Shown in pieces: positions 9,193 to 16,768 of a stretch of 64,000 bases of DNA (positions are counted from its first letter, which is position 1; every line of letters starts with the position of its first letter). Origin of the DNA: Winogradskyella eximia (GTDB lineage: Bacteria; Bacteroidota; Bacteroidia; Flavobacteriales; Flavobacteriaceae); NCBI RefSeq assembly GCF_003386165.1, contig NZ_QRDV01000001.1, positions 496,001-560,000 on the forward strand. The letters are read 5' to 3'. Below the pieces are notes generated by a model. The model had not been told where the DNA came from. It was given only the letters and a program-made list of their open reading frames with translations, and did not search any database. The position numbers and the translations under genes are program-made.

Positions 9193-10173
9193 TTATAAAG
9201 CCATTAAATTACATCCTCTAATGTCAGAGTTATCGAATCTTCCGATAATTTCAAATTCGCCATTATCGTAGACTTTTCCTAAATCTTGGGTTGCAATAAA
9301 TGAACACGAATTTAAATTCGCTAAATCAATGACGTTAATTCCACCAGTCTTATTAGGTTGCTGTATGGAGAGTGCATCTTCAGTGTCACGTGTTACTATT
9401 TTCATCCAAGGTGGACATTCAAAAATACCATTACCTTTAGAATACGCCTGACTTAAAAGTTCGGTCATTCCATATTCACTGTGAATATGGTTAACTCCAA
9501 AGCCCTTTTGTAAAATTTGGTGTAGCTCTTGTCGTATTATTTCTTTTCGTCTGCCTTTCATACCTCCAGTTTCCATAATTGTGGTATACTTCAGGTTGAA
9601 TTGGTAGGTTTCTACTAAATCTAATAATGCAAAGGAGACTCCAATGAGCAAGGTTTTTTGTTCTTGGGATTCTAGTGTTTTTATAGTTTCTGCTAATTCT
9701 TCAAGATTATTAAGATAAAAACCGCTTTTAGCTTGTTTAGATTTATCTATTAAGTCATTTACCATATAAATAAGTGAAGAGCCATCACGTTCTAAATAAG
9801 ATGGTAATAATGCTAATACTACGTAATCTTCAATCTGGCCATAAAAGTGTTTAAAGGCTTTTAAGTAGCTCGCTTCATAGAGTTTTAAATCCGAGACTAA
9901 ATGTTTACTTGTTACACTTCCTGTTGTGCCAGAGCTAGTAAATGTTTTTTCAATTGGTAAAGAAGTGCTTAAGACATTGTGAGATTTAAAAAATTGAATG
10001 GGTAAAAAGGGAATCTCATTAATGCTTTTTATATCTGATGGGTGTTTGTACAATAAGTCGCAAAACGATCGATAGACTTTATTATTTTTAAATTGAAATT
10101 TAAAAACTTCTAAAGCTAATGCCTCAAAATCAGTATTAGATTTTATATTAAATATGTCGTCATTAGATATCAT
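9193..10173 (-). CDS. LuxE-like acyl-protein synthetase / acyltransferase
   Basis: Protein of 326 residues of the LuxE/PaaK adenylating superfamily. TFTSSGTTGS near residue 83 is the phosphate-binding loop of adenylate-forming enzymes, and HSEYGMTE near 235 corresponds to the YGxTE motif. LuxE activates fatty acids for bioluminescence, but flavobacteria have many stand-alone homologues with no lux genes and none are present here. The likely role is activation of a carboxylate as an acyl-AMP or acyl-enzyme; the substrate is unknown. It has its own terminators on both sides. Confidence 0.8.
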   Translation of the reverse strand: MISNDDIFNIKSNTDFEALALEVFKFQFKNNKVYRSFCDLLYKHPSDIKSINEIPFLPIQFFKSHNVLSTSLPIEKTFTSSGTTGSVTSKHLVSDLKLYEASYLKAFKHFYGQIEDYVVLALLPSYLERDGSSLIYMVNDLIDKSKQAKSGFYLNNLEELAETIKTLESQEQKTLLIGVSFALLDLVETYQFNLKYTTIMETGGMKGRRKEIIRQELHQILQKGFGVNHIHSEYGMTELLSQAYSKGNGIFECPPWMKIVTRDTEDALSIQQPNKTGGINVIDLANLNSCSFIATQDLGKVYDNGEFEIIGRFDNSDIRGCNLMAL

Positions 10174-10189
10174 TCGGCAAAAATATGTA

Positions 10190-10225
10190 AAATAAAAAAG
10201 CGCAGCTCTAATTATTGAGCCACGC
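10190..10225 (-). terminator. Terminator of the T9SS cargo gene
   Basis: A 9-bp stem (10200-10208 with 10217-10225, two wobble pairs) is followed on the minus strand by TTTTTTATTTT, 25 bases past the stop of the upstream gene. Confidence 0.8.
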
Positions 10226-10250
10226 TTCTAAAATGTATTGTGAATTAAAC

Positions 10251-11924
10251 TTACTTAATTACTAATTTCTTAGTAGTAGAAGCATTGTTCTGAGTGATTT
10301 TTACAATATAAACACCAGATTTTAAGTTAGAAACATTTAACGTATTGTTTGTAATAGTTTCGTTTTTAACTTGCTTTCCTAAGATATCAAATACTTGTAC
10401 AGAAATAGCTTCACTATTTGTAGAAGATATTGAAACAGAACCTGTGCTTGTTGGGTTAGGGTATAACGAGAACTTAGCAGTTTCAAAAGCAGATACAGAT
10501 AAAACATCTACGCTGAAATCTGATGCATCTCTAGCTGTTAAGAAATAAAGATTACCTGTTCTTTCATTAACAATACCTGCAATATCTGTTACTGCCGTTG
10601 GAACCGCAGCCTGTTGATCTGCATAATCAGCATCGTAGAAGGTAGATCTAAAAGTAAACATATCACCACCTTGACTCATAGAATGTTCAGAACCTCCATT
10701 AAAGTTAGGTGTAGTATTATCCATAGTAACACCCGAAACGATTACCAATTCAGATTCATAAGCCTCAGCGTTAGCTGTTAGTTCTGCTAATGTGACAGCC
10801 TGAGGAGTTAATGTATTACCAGTAGAACTAGCAGCACCAGGATCTGCAGATGGTATAAATTGCATCATTCCACCAAAACTACCTAATTCACCAGTTAAAC
10901 CTGTCATGCCATCACCTATAGCAAATGACGAAGTTATATTACCTGCAGTATCATCAATTAAAATTGCTCCAGTTGCATCTTCAATAAATTTTTGATTTCT
11001 AAAACTTTGCTGATACGTTAACAATGCCTCACCTGTTAATTGATAGAATTGGCCTTCAGTTCCAGCTCTAAGTGCCGCAATATTTGAAACTTGAGCCACA
11101 CTTGTAACTGTGAAACTTACAGATGCAGTAGCAGCAGGACTCAAAGAAGTTCCACTATTATCGACTAATTCTAAATCTATGGTGTGCGCTCCATCAGCAA
11201 GACCTGTTAAAGCAATAGGTGTAGTATCAAATTTGTCCACTGAAGATCCAGCATCTACTGAATATGTAATATAACCATCTCCCGTTCCACCAGCTGCAAC
11301 AGTAAAGTTTTGAACACTAATTTCAACATTTACATCAGGACTAGCTATAGTTTCACCATTTGAAGGAGAAGTAACACCTAATGTAGGTACAGCACCTGCC
11401 TGTTGAACAAAAGAAAAGTCATCCCAATAAACAACAGCTGAACCATAAGTTCTAACCTCAAAATAGAATTCATTAGCAGTTGCAGGTGCAGTTACTGTTG
11501 TTGTGTATAGTGTCCATACATTTCCGTTATTGTCAAAATAACCTGTAGTTCCAACACCTTGTAAAACATCTGCATCAGTAGTATTGTCATTGACACCATC
11601 TAAAGCCCATTTTGACCAAATTCTTGCATCTGTATTATCACCAAATCCAGCATCAACTTTATACCAAACAGAAACCGTATAGGAAGTTCCAGGAGTAATA
11701 CCAGTAATAGTTTGTGCTATATCGCTAGTTCCACCAGTATGTTTTGCTGAATAAGTACCAGAATGTACTTCCGTAGCTTCTTGTTCGACATTTTCTGCTT
11801 TAGTCCAACCTGTTGGAGTAGTAGAGTCATCCCAAGCTTCAAAAGCTCCGTTAACTAATAAATCTTGCCCAAAAGAGAAAGAAGCTATTAATAAAGCAAA
11901 TAATAAAAAGTAAATTTTCTTCAT
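10251..11924 (-). CDS. T9SS-sorted cell-surface protein with carbohydrate-binding-like domain
   Basis: Secreted protein of 557 residues. It has a signal peptide (MKKIYFLLFALLIASFSFGQ, cleavage after about 19), a CBM4/9-like jelly-roll from about 20 to 165 (NGAFEAW, then the TSYTVSVWYKVD region), an Ig-like region to about 275, a DUF5689-like region to about 465, and a T9SS type A sorting domain at the end (SLYPNPTS followed by GVYIVKI). The sorting domain directs outer-membrane translocation and anchoring. I chose the ATG at 11924; 14 extra codons from 11966 would spoil the signal peptide. The ligand is unknown and no catalytic domain is recognised. Confidence 0.85.
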   Translation of the reverse strand: MKKIYFLLFALLIASFSFGQDLLVNGAFEAWDDSTTPTGWTKAENVEQEATEVHSGTYSAKHTGGTSDIAQTITGITPGTSYTVSVWYKVDAGFGDNTDARIWSKWALDGVNDNTTDADVLQGVGTTGYFDNNGNVWTLYTTTVTAPATANEFYFEVRTYGSAVVYWDDFSFVQQAGAVPTLGVTSPSNGETIASPDVNVEISVQNFTVAAGGTGDGYITYSVDAGSSVDKFDTTPIALTGLADGAHTIDLELVDNSGTSLSPAATASVSFTVTSVAQVSNIAALRAGTEGQFYQLTGEALLTYQQSFRNQKFIEDATGAILIDDTAGNITSSFAIGDGMTGLTGELGSFGGMMQFIPSADPGAASSTGNTLTPQAVTLAELTANAEAYESELVIVSGVTMDNTTPNFNGGSEHSMSQGGDMFTFRSTFYDADYADQQAAVPTAVTDIAGIVNERTGNLYFLTARDASDFSVDVLSVSAFETAKFSLYPNPTSTGSVSISSTNSEAISVQVFDILGKQVKNETITNNTLNVSNLKSGVYIVKITQNNASTTKKLVIK

Positions 11925-12157
11925 AATTGAATTGTATAAAAAGTTAGATAACAAATATAATAACAAATCCTTAAATTTAAGAATCAGAAGCGTTAATACT
12001 TATCAATTTTACAATAAGTTAATGTGGTTACTATCAGGTGCTTCTTAGTTTCAGTTACTTATAATTTTAATGTTAGGGAATTGTTATCAATTCAATATTC
12101 TTAGACACTTAATACAGATATATTTTATATTTACATCACATTAAATAAAAAGTACCA

Positions 12158-12844
12158 TTGAAAAAGAAAGATATTAAAATTTTACTAGTAGATGATGAGC
12201 CAGATATTTTAGAAATTGTAGGTTATAATTTATCTGCTGAAGGTTATCAAGTTATAAAAGGTGAGAGTGGTTTAGAGGCCGTTGAGTTGGCGAAAAAACA
12301 CAAACCTCATCTAATTATTTTAGACGTTATGATGCCAAAAATGGATGGTATTGAAGCTTGTGAGCGTATAAGAGAACAATCTGATTTAAGTGAAACCATT
12401 ATAACATTCTTAACAGCAAGAGGAGAAGATTATTCTCAAGTTGCCGGTTTTGATGCTGGTGCAGATGATTATATAGCCAAACCTATAAAACCAAAAGTTT
12501 TAATTAGTAAGGTGAAAGCATTATTAAGAAGACTTAAACATTCTGACAACACTGTTAATGCTATTTTAGAAATTGGAGATTTGGTTATATACAGGGAAGA
12601 ATATAAAATTACAATAAAAGGAGAAGAAATCACCTTGCCAAGAAAAGAGTTTGAATTGTTATCTTTGTTAGCAACCAAGCCAGGTAAAGTTTTTAAGCGA
12701 GATGAAATTTTAGATAAAGTCTGGGGAAATGAAGTGGTCGTTGGAGGAAGAACCATTGATGTACATATTAGAAAACTTCGTGAAAAAATAGGAGATAAAT
12801 CCTTTAAAACCGTAAAAGGTGTTGGTTACAAGTTTGTAGACTAA
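12158..12844 (+). CDS. OmpR/PhoB-family response regulator
   Basis: DNA-binding response regulator of 228 residues: a receiver domain (about 5-120, acidic pair DDEPD, phospho-acceptor Asp in LDVMMPKMDG near 55, Lys of KPIKP near 106) and a winged-helix Trans_reg_C domain (about 135-228, with GGRTIDVHIRKLREK). The start is TTG at 12158; no ATG fits before the receiver core. It overlaps the histidine kinase by one base (TAATG), so the two form a pair. The regulon is unknown; resemblance to PhoB/PhoR is general only. Confidence 0.93.
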   Translation: MKKKDIKILLVDDEPDILEIVGYNLSAEGYQVIKGESGLEAVELAKKHKPHLIILDVMMPKMDGIEACERIREQSDLSETIITFLTARGEDYSQVAGFDAGADDYIAKPIKPKVLISKVKALLRRLKHSDNTVNAILEIGDLVIYREEYKITIKGEEITLPRKEFELLSLLATKPGKVFKRDEILDKVWGNEVVVGGRTIDVHIRKLREKIGDKSFKTVKGVGYKFVD

Positions 12845-13887
12845 TGCAAAATAAAAATCTTAAGAAATCTTACAAATTTGCGTTTCGGACAGCGCTATAC
12901 GTTACGTTGTTCACCTCGCTTCTTATTGGTGCCTTTTTGTTTTTTTTTCAAATCTATAATTGGTATTTTGTTTTTTATCCACTTATCTGTTTTCCATTCT
13001 GTTTTTTAATTATTCAGTATAGAGTGGAGCGGTTTATATATAGGCGTGTTAAGAAAATATATGATGATCTTACCTTGCTAGAATCTACAAGTCTAAGACA
13101 ACAACCTATAACGACAGATATGGGAACGTTAACTAGGGAAATAGACAAATACGCTAAAAACAAAAAGTTTGAAATTGAAACTTTAAAAATCAGAGAAGAA
13201 TATAGAAAAGAATTTATTGGTAATGTTTCTCACGAATTAAAAACTCCTCTTTTTACAGTGCAAAGCTATCTTCTTACCTTATTAGATGGTGGAATTGAAG
13301 ATGATAAAATTAGAGATAAATATTTAGCTAGAGCGAGCAAAGGTGTCGAGCGCTTAACTTATATCATCAAGGATTTAGACATGATTACTAAATTGGAAGT
13401 TGGTGTGCTTAGTTTAGAGAAAGAAAATTTTGATATCGTTAAACTGGTGCAGAGTGTGTTTGATTTGTTTGAGATGAAAGCAGCTAAAAAACATATTACT
13501 TTAACTTTTGATATTGATTATACGAAACCAATAATGGTGTATGCAGACAAAGAACGTATTCAGCAGGTTTTAACCAATCTAATCGTCAACTCTATAAAAT
13601 ATGGACGAGAGAAAGGGACTACAGAAGTTAGTATAGAGAATCTTATAAAAAACAAAGCAATTATTAGAGTTACAGATAATGGCGAAGGTATAGCCAAAGC
13701 TAATATTCAGCGTTTGTTTGAGCGTTTTTATCGTGTAGATACAAGTGGTAATCGAAAACAAGGAGGATCGGGATTAGGCTTATCTATTGTAAAACACATT
13801 ATAGAAGCTCACGAAGAAAAAATTTATATTGAGAGCGAACTCGGAGTTGGTAGTGAGTTTTCGTTTACGTTAGAAAAGGCGGAATAA
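12844..13887 (+). CDS. Sensor histidine kinase (PhoR-like)
   Basis: Inner-membrane sensor kinase of 347 residues. Two transmembrane helices (about 16-36 and 40-58) enclose almost no periplasmic loop, so it probably senses within the membrane or through partners. The HisKA motif FIGNVSHELKTPL is near residue 125 with the phosphorylated His, and the HATPase_c boxes NLIVNSIKYG, DNGEGI and GGSGLGLSIVKH follow. It is translationally coupled to the upstream regulator by a 1-base overlap. The last 18 bases overlap the convergent glycosyltransferase gene. Confidence 0.93.
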   Translation: MQNKNLKKSYKFAFRTALYVTLFTSLLIGAFLFFFQIYNWYFVFYPLICFPFCFLIIQYRVERFIYRRVKKIYDDLTLLESTSLRQQPITTDMGTLTREIDKYAKNKKFEIETLKIREEYRKEFIGNVSHELKTPLFTVQSYLLTLLDGGIEDDKIRDKYLARASKGVERLTYIIKDLDMITKLEVGVLSLEKENFDIVKLVQSVFDLFEMKAAKKHITLTFDIDYTKPIMVYADKERIQQVLTNLIVNSIKYGREKGTTEVSIENLIKNKAIIRVTDNGEGIAKANIQRLFERFYRVDTSGNRKQGGSGLGLSIVKHIIEAHEEKIYIESELGVGSEFSFTLEKAE

Positions 13888-14946
13888 CTTCTTGTAGTTT
13901 AATTCATACTCTTGAGATTTAAAACCGCTGTACTTATCCATATTAGATAATAACTCTATTTTAAATTCTTCTTGATTGCAAAACGGAGCAATGCCTTCCG
14001 ATTGCATTTTTTTAGCTAAATACTCTTGTTCAAATTGTCCAGGAGTAGGAATAAAAAAAGCTTTCTTTTCAAGTTTTGCTAAATCCATTATAGTAGTGTA
14101 ACCCGATCTGCTGAGAATGAGGTCGCTTTCGTTTATTGCTGTTTCAAGTTGAGTGCTAGTCATAAAATTATAGATAACAACGTTTCCAATAATCTCTTTC
14201 TGTTGTTCTGTTTCTACTTTTCCTTTTATAAATAGCACACTTTTATTAAAGTGTTTTAATTCATTTAATATCTTTTCTTCTAAAAAAGTACGTTGAGGTT
14301 CTGGTCCAGAGAGTAAAACTAGAAGATTGTATTTTGTTTTTACATTTTGTTTTCGAAAGCGTGTTAATGGTCCTATATATTTTACTGATGCTACAAAATT
14401 CTCAACATGTCCTAATTCTCCACTTAAATTATCAGAACCATTATGATCTGGTACCCAACACTCATTAAATTTTAAGATTATTTGTTGATGTAGCTTACTA
14501 CTTAACCACGTGGTATTGCCACTTAGAACTCTTAACTGATGTGTAATAAACACAGAAGGAATTGTGTGGTGTCTAACGCCAAATCTGTTATCCGAAATAA
14601 TACCAGAAATAACTTCTGTTTTAATTAAATGTTCAACAACTTTTTTTTCTCGTTTAATAGTTTTTAAAACATGAGGAGAGTCTTTTAATAGTTTTAACTT
14701 GAAGCTGTTTGCTTTTTTTGCGTAAGTAATATTGTAAGATGGTAACTCAAACGATTTTAAGGTGGGAAACTCTTTTTGCAATAATTGTAGTGCAGCACCA
14801 TCACTAGCAATTATAGGTTCAAAATTATGATGAATTAAAGCGTTAATTATAGGAATACATCGCGTAGCATGACCTAAACCCCAATTTAGAGGAGCAATTA
14901 AAATCCGTTTCTGATCTTTAATTTTTATCTGTTGATTATTTTCCAG
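13870..14946 (-). CDS. MurG-like glycosyltransferase with non-ATG start
   Basis: Glycosyltransferase of the GT28/MurG-like fold; the substrate is unknown. The conserved C-terminal nucleotide-binding region contains LILSRSGYTTIMDLAKL and the PTPGQFEQEYLA segment. The conserved N-terminus, ILIAPLNWGLGHATR, is encoded upstream of the first TTG at 14781, in frame and without a stop as far as 14949. No ATG or GTG exists in that stretch, so the start must be CTG at 14946 or another rare codon nearby, unless a base error hides an ATG. I give the gene from the CTG (358 codons). The 3' end overlaps the kinase gene by 18 bases. Confidence 0.75.
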   Translation of the reverse strand: MENNQQIKIKDQKRILIAPLNWGLGHATRCIPIINALIHHNFEPIIASDGAALQLLQKEFPTLKSFELPSYNITYAKKANSFKLKLLKDSPHVLKTIKREKKVVEHLIKTEVISGIISDNRFGVRHHTIPSVFITHQLRVLSGNTTWLSSKLHQQIILKFNECWVPDHNGSDNLSGELGHVENFVASVKYIGPLTRFRKQNVKTKYNLLVLLSGPEPQRTFLEEKILNELKHFNKSVLFIKGKVETEQQKEIIGNVVIYNFMTSTQLETAINESDLILSRSGYTTIMDLAKLEKKAFFIPTPGQFEQEYLAKKMQSEGIAPFCNQEEFKIELLSNMDKYSGFKSQEYELNYKKLFRLF

Positions 14947-15038
14947 TTTTTATCTGTTATTAAGATATCAATGATTAAAACAAAGATAAACCTAAAATGT
15001 TTCCTTAATTTTACCGAATTATTAAAAAATTGAAATAA

Positions 15039-15713
15039 GTGGGAAGTAAAAATAAACAGAGGCGCTTTAGAGAAAATGAAACCTTTCATAACGTATATCA
15101 ACCTACACGAGAAGAATTAGTTGATGCTACATTTAAGTTAAAAGGAAAATGGAGATCAGAAGTTTTTAAAAACGATAATCCTTTGGTGTTAGAATTGGGT
15201 TGCGGAAAAGGTGAGTATACTGTTGGCTTATCAAAACGCTATCCCAACAAAAACTTTATTGGCATAGATATTAAAGGAGCTCGGTTTTGGAGAGGTGCTA
15301 AAACAGCTATTGAAGAAGATATACCAAATGCAGCCTTTATTAGAACTCAAATAGAGCTCATTGAATTTGTTTTTGAAGAAAATGAAGTGGATGAAATTTG
15401 GATTACGTTTCCAGATCCGCAAATAAAATACCAACGTACTAAACACCGAATGACTAATTTACAGTTTTTAGAACGCTATAAAAAAGTATTAAAACCTGGC
15501 GGCTTAATGCATTTAAAAACAGATAGCGAGTTTATGCATGGTTATACTTTAGGTTTGTTACATGGGTTAGGTTTAGAAGTGCTTTATGCTAATCATAATG
15601 TTTATAAATTAGAAGGCAGTCCTGAGGATGTTACAGAAATTAAAACGTTTTACGAAAATCAGTATTTAGAGAAAGATAAAGCAATTACGTATATTAGATT
15701 CAAAATCAATTAA
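15039..15713 (+). CDS. trmB: tRNA (guanine-N7-)-methyltransferase
   Basis: SAM-dependent methyltransferase forming m7G46 in the tRNA variable loop; cytosolic, 224 residues. Motif I appears as LVLELGCGKGEYT near residue 50, and the TrmB signature WITFPDPQIKYQRTKHR near 128-144. The GTG start at 15039 gives MGSKNKQRRFRENETF, the N-terminus usual in flavobacterial TrmB. It is followed after 3 bases by the LysE-family gene, so the two are probably co-transcribed. Confidence 0.95.
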   Translation: MGSKNKQRRFRENETFHNVYQPTREELVDATFKLKGKWRSEVFKNDNPLVLELGCGKGEYTVGLSKRYPNKNFIGIDIKGARFWRGAKTAIEEDIPNAAFIRTQIELIEFVFEENEVDEIWITFPDPQIKYQRTKHRMTNLQFLERYKKVLKPGGLMHLKTDSEFMHGYTLGLLHGLGLEVLYANHNVYKLEGSPEDVTEIKTFYENQYLEKDKAITYIRFKIN

Positions 15714-15716
15714 AAT

Positions 15717-16346
15717 TTGAGTATTACAATTATTTTTTTTCTAGGGCTTTTGGCAGCCATTATAGCGGTTACTCCTCCTGGTTTACTTAATATGACAGCT
15801 GCAAGAATAAGCCTTAAGGAAGGAGCAGGACGCGGTATTATGTTTTCTACAGGCGTTTGTATTGTTGTTTTTATTCAAACATATTTGGCGGCAATATTTG
15901 CTAGGTATTTAACTAATCATCAGGATATTGTAGAGATACTTAAACGGGTTGCATTTGTCATATTTGTACTTATTACTATATACTTTTTTGTGTTAGCTTC
16001 AAAGCAAAAAGAAGCAAAGCCAGAAGCAGAAATAACAAGCAAACATGGCAGACTTTTACATGGCATGTTGTTATCTGCTCTAAATATTTTTCCCATTCCA
16101 TTTCAAGCTTACATGGTGATTACTTTGGTGTCTTTTGGTTGGATGGATTTTGAGAAATTAAGTGTTGTTACTTATGTTACAGGTGCTGCAACAGGTACGT
16201 TTGTAGTACTCTATTTTTATATTTTCTTTTTCGATAAGATTAAAGATAAGGCGTTTACTTCTCAAAAAAACATGAACTATATCATAGGTAGTGTTACCGG
16301 TATTGTTGCTTTAATTACATTTATCAATATTATAAAAGCGTGGTAA
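15717..16346 (+). CDS. LysE/RhtB-family transporter
   Basis: Inner-membrane exporter of the LysE/RhtB amino-acid exporter superfamily, 209 residues with about six hydrophobic segments. The N-terminal block with TPPGLLNMTAARISLKEGAGRG resembles the family's GPNFL motif region and the conserved first cytoplasmic loop. The start is TTG at 15717, three bases after trmB. The transported substrate cannot be inferred. Confidence 0.8.
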   Translation: MSITIIFFLGLLAAIIAVTPPGLLNMTAARISLKEGAGRGIMFSTGVCIVVFIQTYLAAIFARYLTNHQDIVEILKRVAFVIFVLITIYFFVLASKQKEAKPEAEITSKHGRLLHGMLLSALNIFPIPFQAYMVITLVSFGWMDFEKLSVVTYVTGAATGTFVVLYFYIFFFDKIKDKAFTSQKNMNYIIGSVTGIVALITFINIIKAW

Positions 16347-16434
16347 TTATTGACTATCTCGTTTTAATTTCTGTTGAGATAAATTGAATTTAGTAGATGT
16401 ATTATTTGAAAATAATTTCTATAAATAAGAACAA

Positions 16435-16767
16435 ATGAAACCAGAAACTTTAGGTTTTTTTGAAAAGGTTTATGAAGTCGCTAAGCAAATTCCTTACGGT
16501 AAGGTAACCAGTTATGGTGCTATTGCTAAATATTTAGGAGCAGGAAAAAGTGCTAGAATCGTCGGTTATGCCATGAATAATTCTCACAACAAAGATGTGC
16601 CAGCACACAGAGTAGTTAACCGAAAAGGACTCTTAACAGGTAAGCATCATTTTGAAGGCACTAACTTAATGCAACAACTTTTAGAAAGTGAAGGCATTGT
16701 GGTTATAGAAAATCAAATTCAAGATTTAGAATCTGTGTATTGGGAACCGGCTAAAGAACTACTCTAA
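16435..16767 (+). CDS. Alkyltransferase-like protein (MGMT family lacking the active-site Cys)
   Basis: DNA-binding protein of 110 residues with only the C-terminal domain of O6-alkylguanine-DNA alkyltransferases. The helix-turn-helix with the arginine finger is visible in AGKSARIVGYAMNN, but the catalytic PCHRV is replaced by PAHRVV near residue 55, so it cannot accept an alkyl group. This is the pattern of ATL proteins, which bind O6-alkylguanine and hand the lesion to nucleotide excision repair. ATL proteins with Trp or Ser at this position are known; Ala is an inactive equivalent. It ends one base from the convergent LRR gene. Confidence 0.88.
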   Translation: MKPETLGFFEKVYEVAKQIPYGKVTSYGAIAKYLGAGKSARIVGYAMNNSHNKDVPAHRVVNRKGLLTGKHHFEGTNLMQQLLESEGIVVIENQIQDLESVYWEPAKELL

Positions 16768-16768
16768 T

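Noticed and set aside
9193..10173. Part of a bioluminescence (lux) operon because of the LuxE-like protein
   Set aside because: No luxA, B, C or D genes are adjacent; stand-alone LuxE-like proteins are common in flavobacteria.
15039..15713. Later ATG start for trmB
   Set aside because: The GTG start restores the conserved MGSKNKQRRF N-terminus; the next ATG would remove much of the protein.
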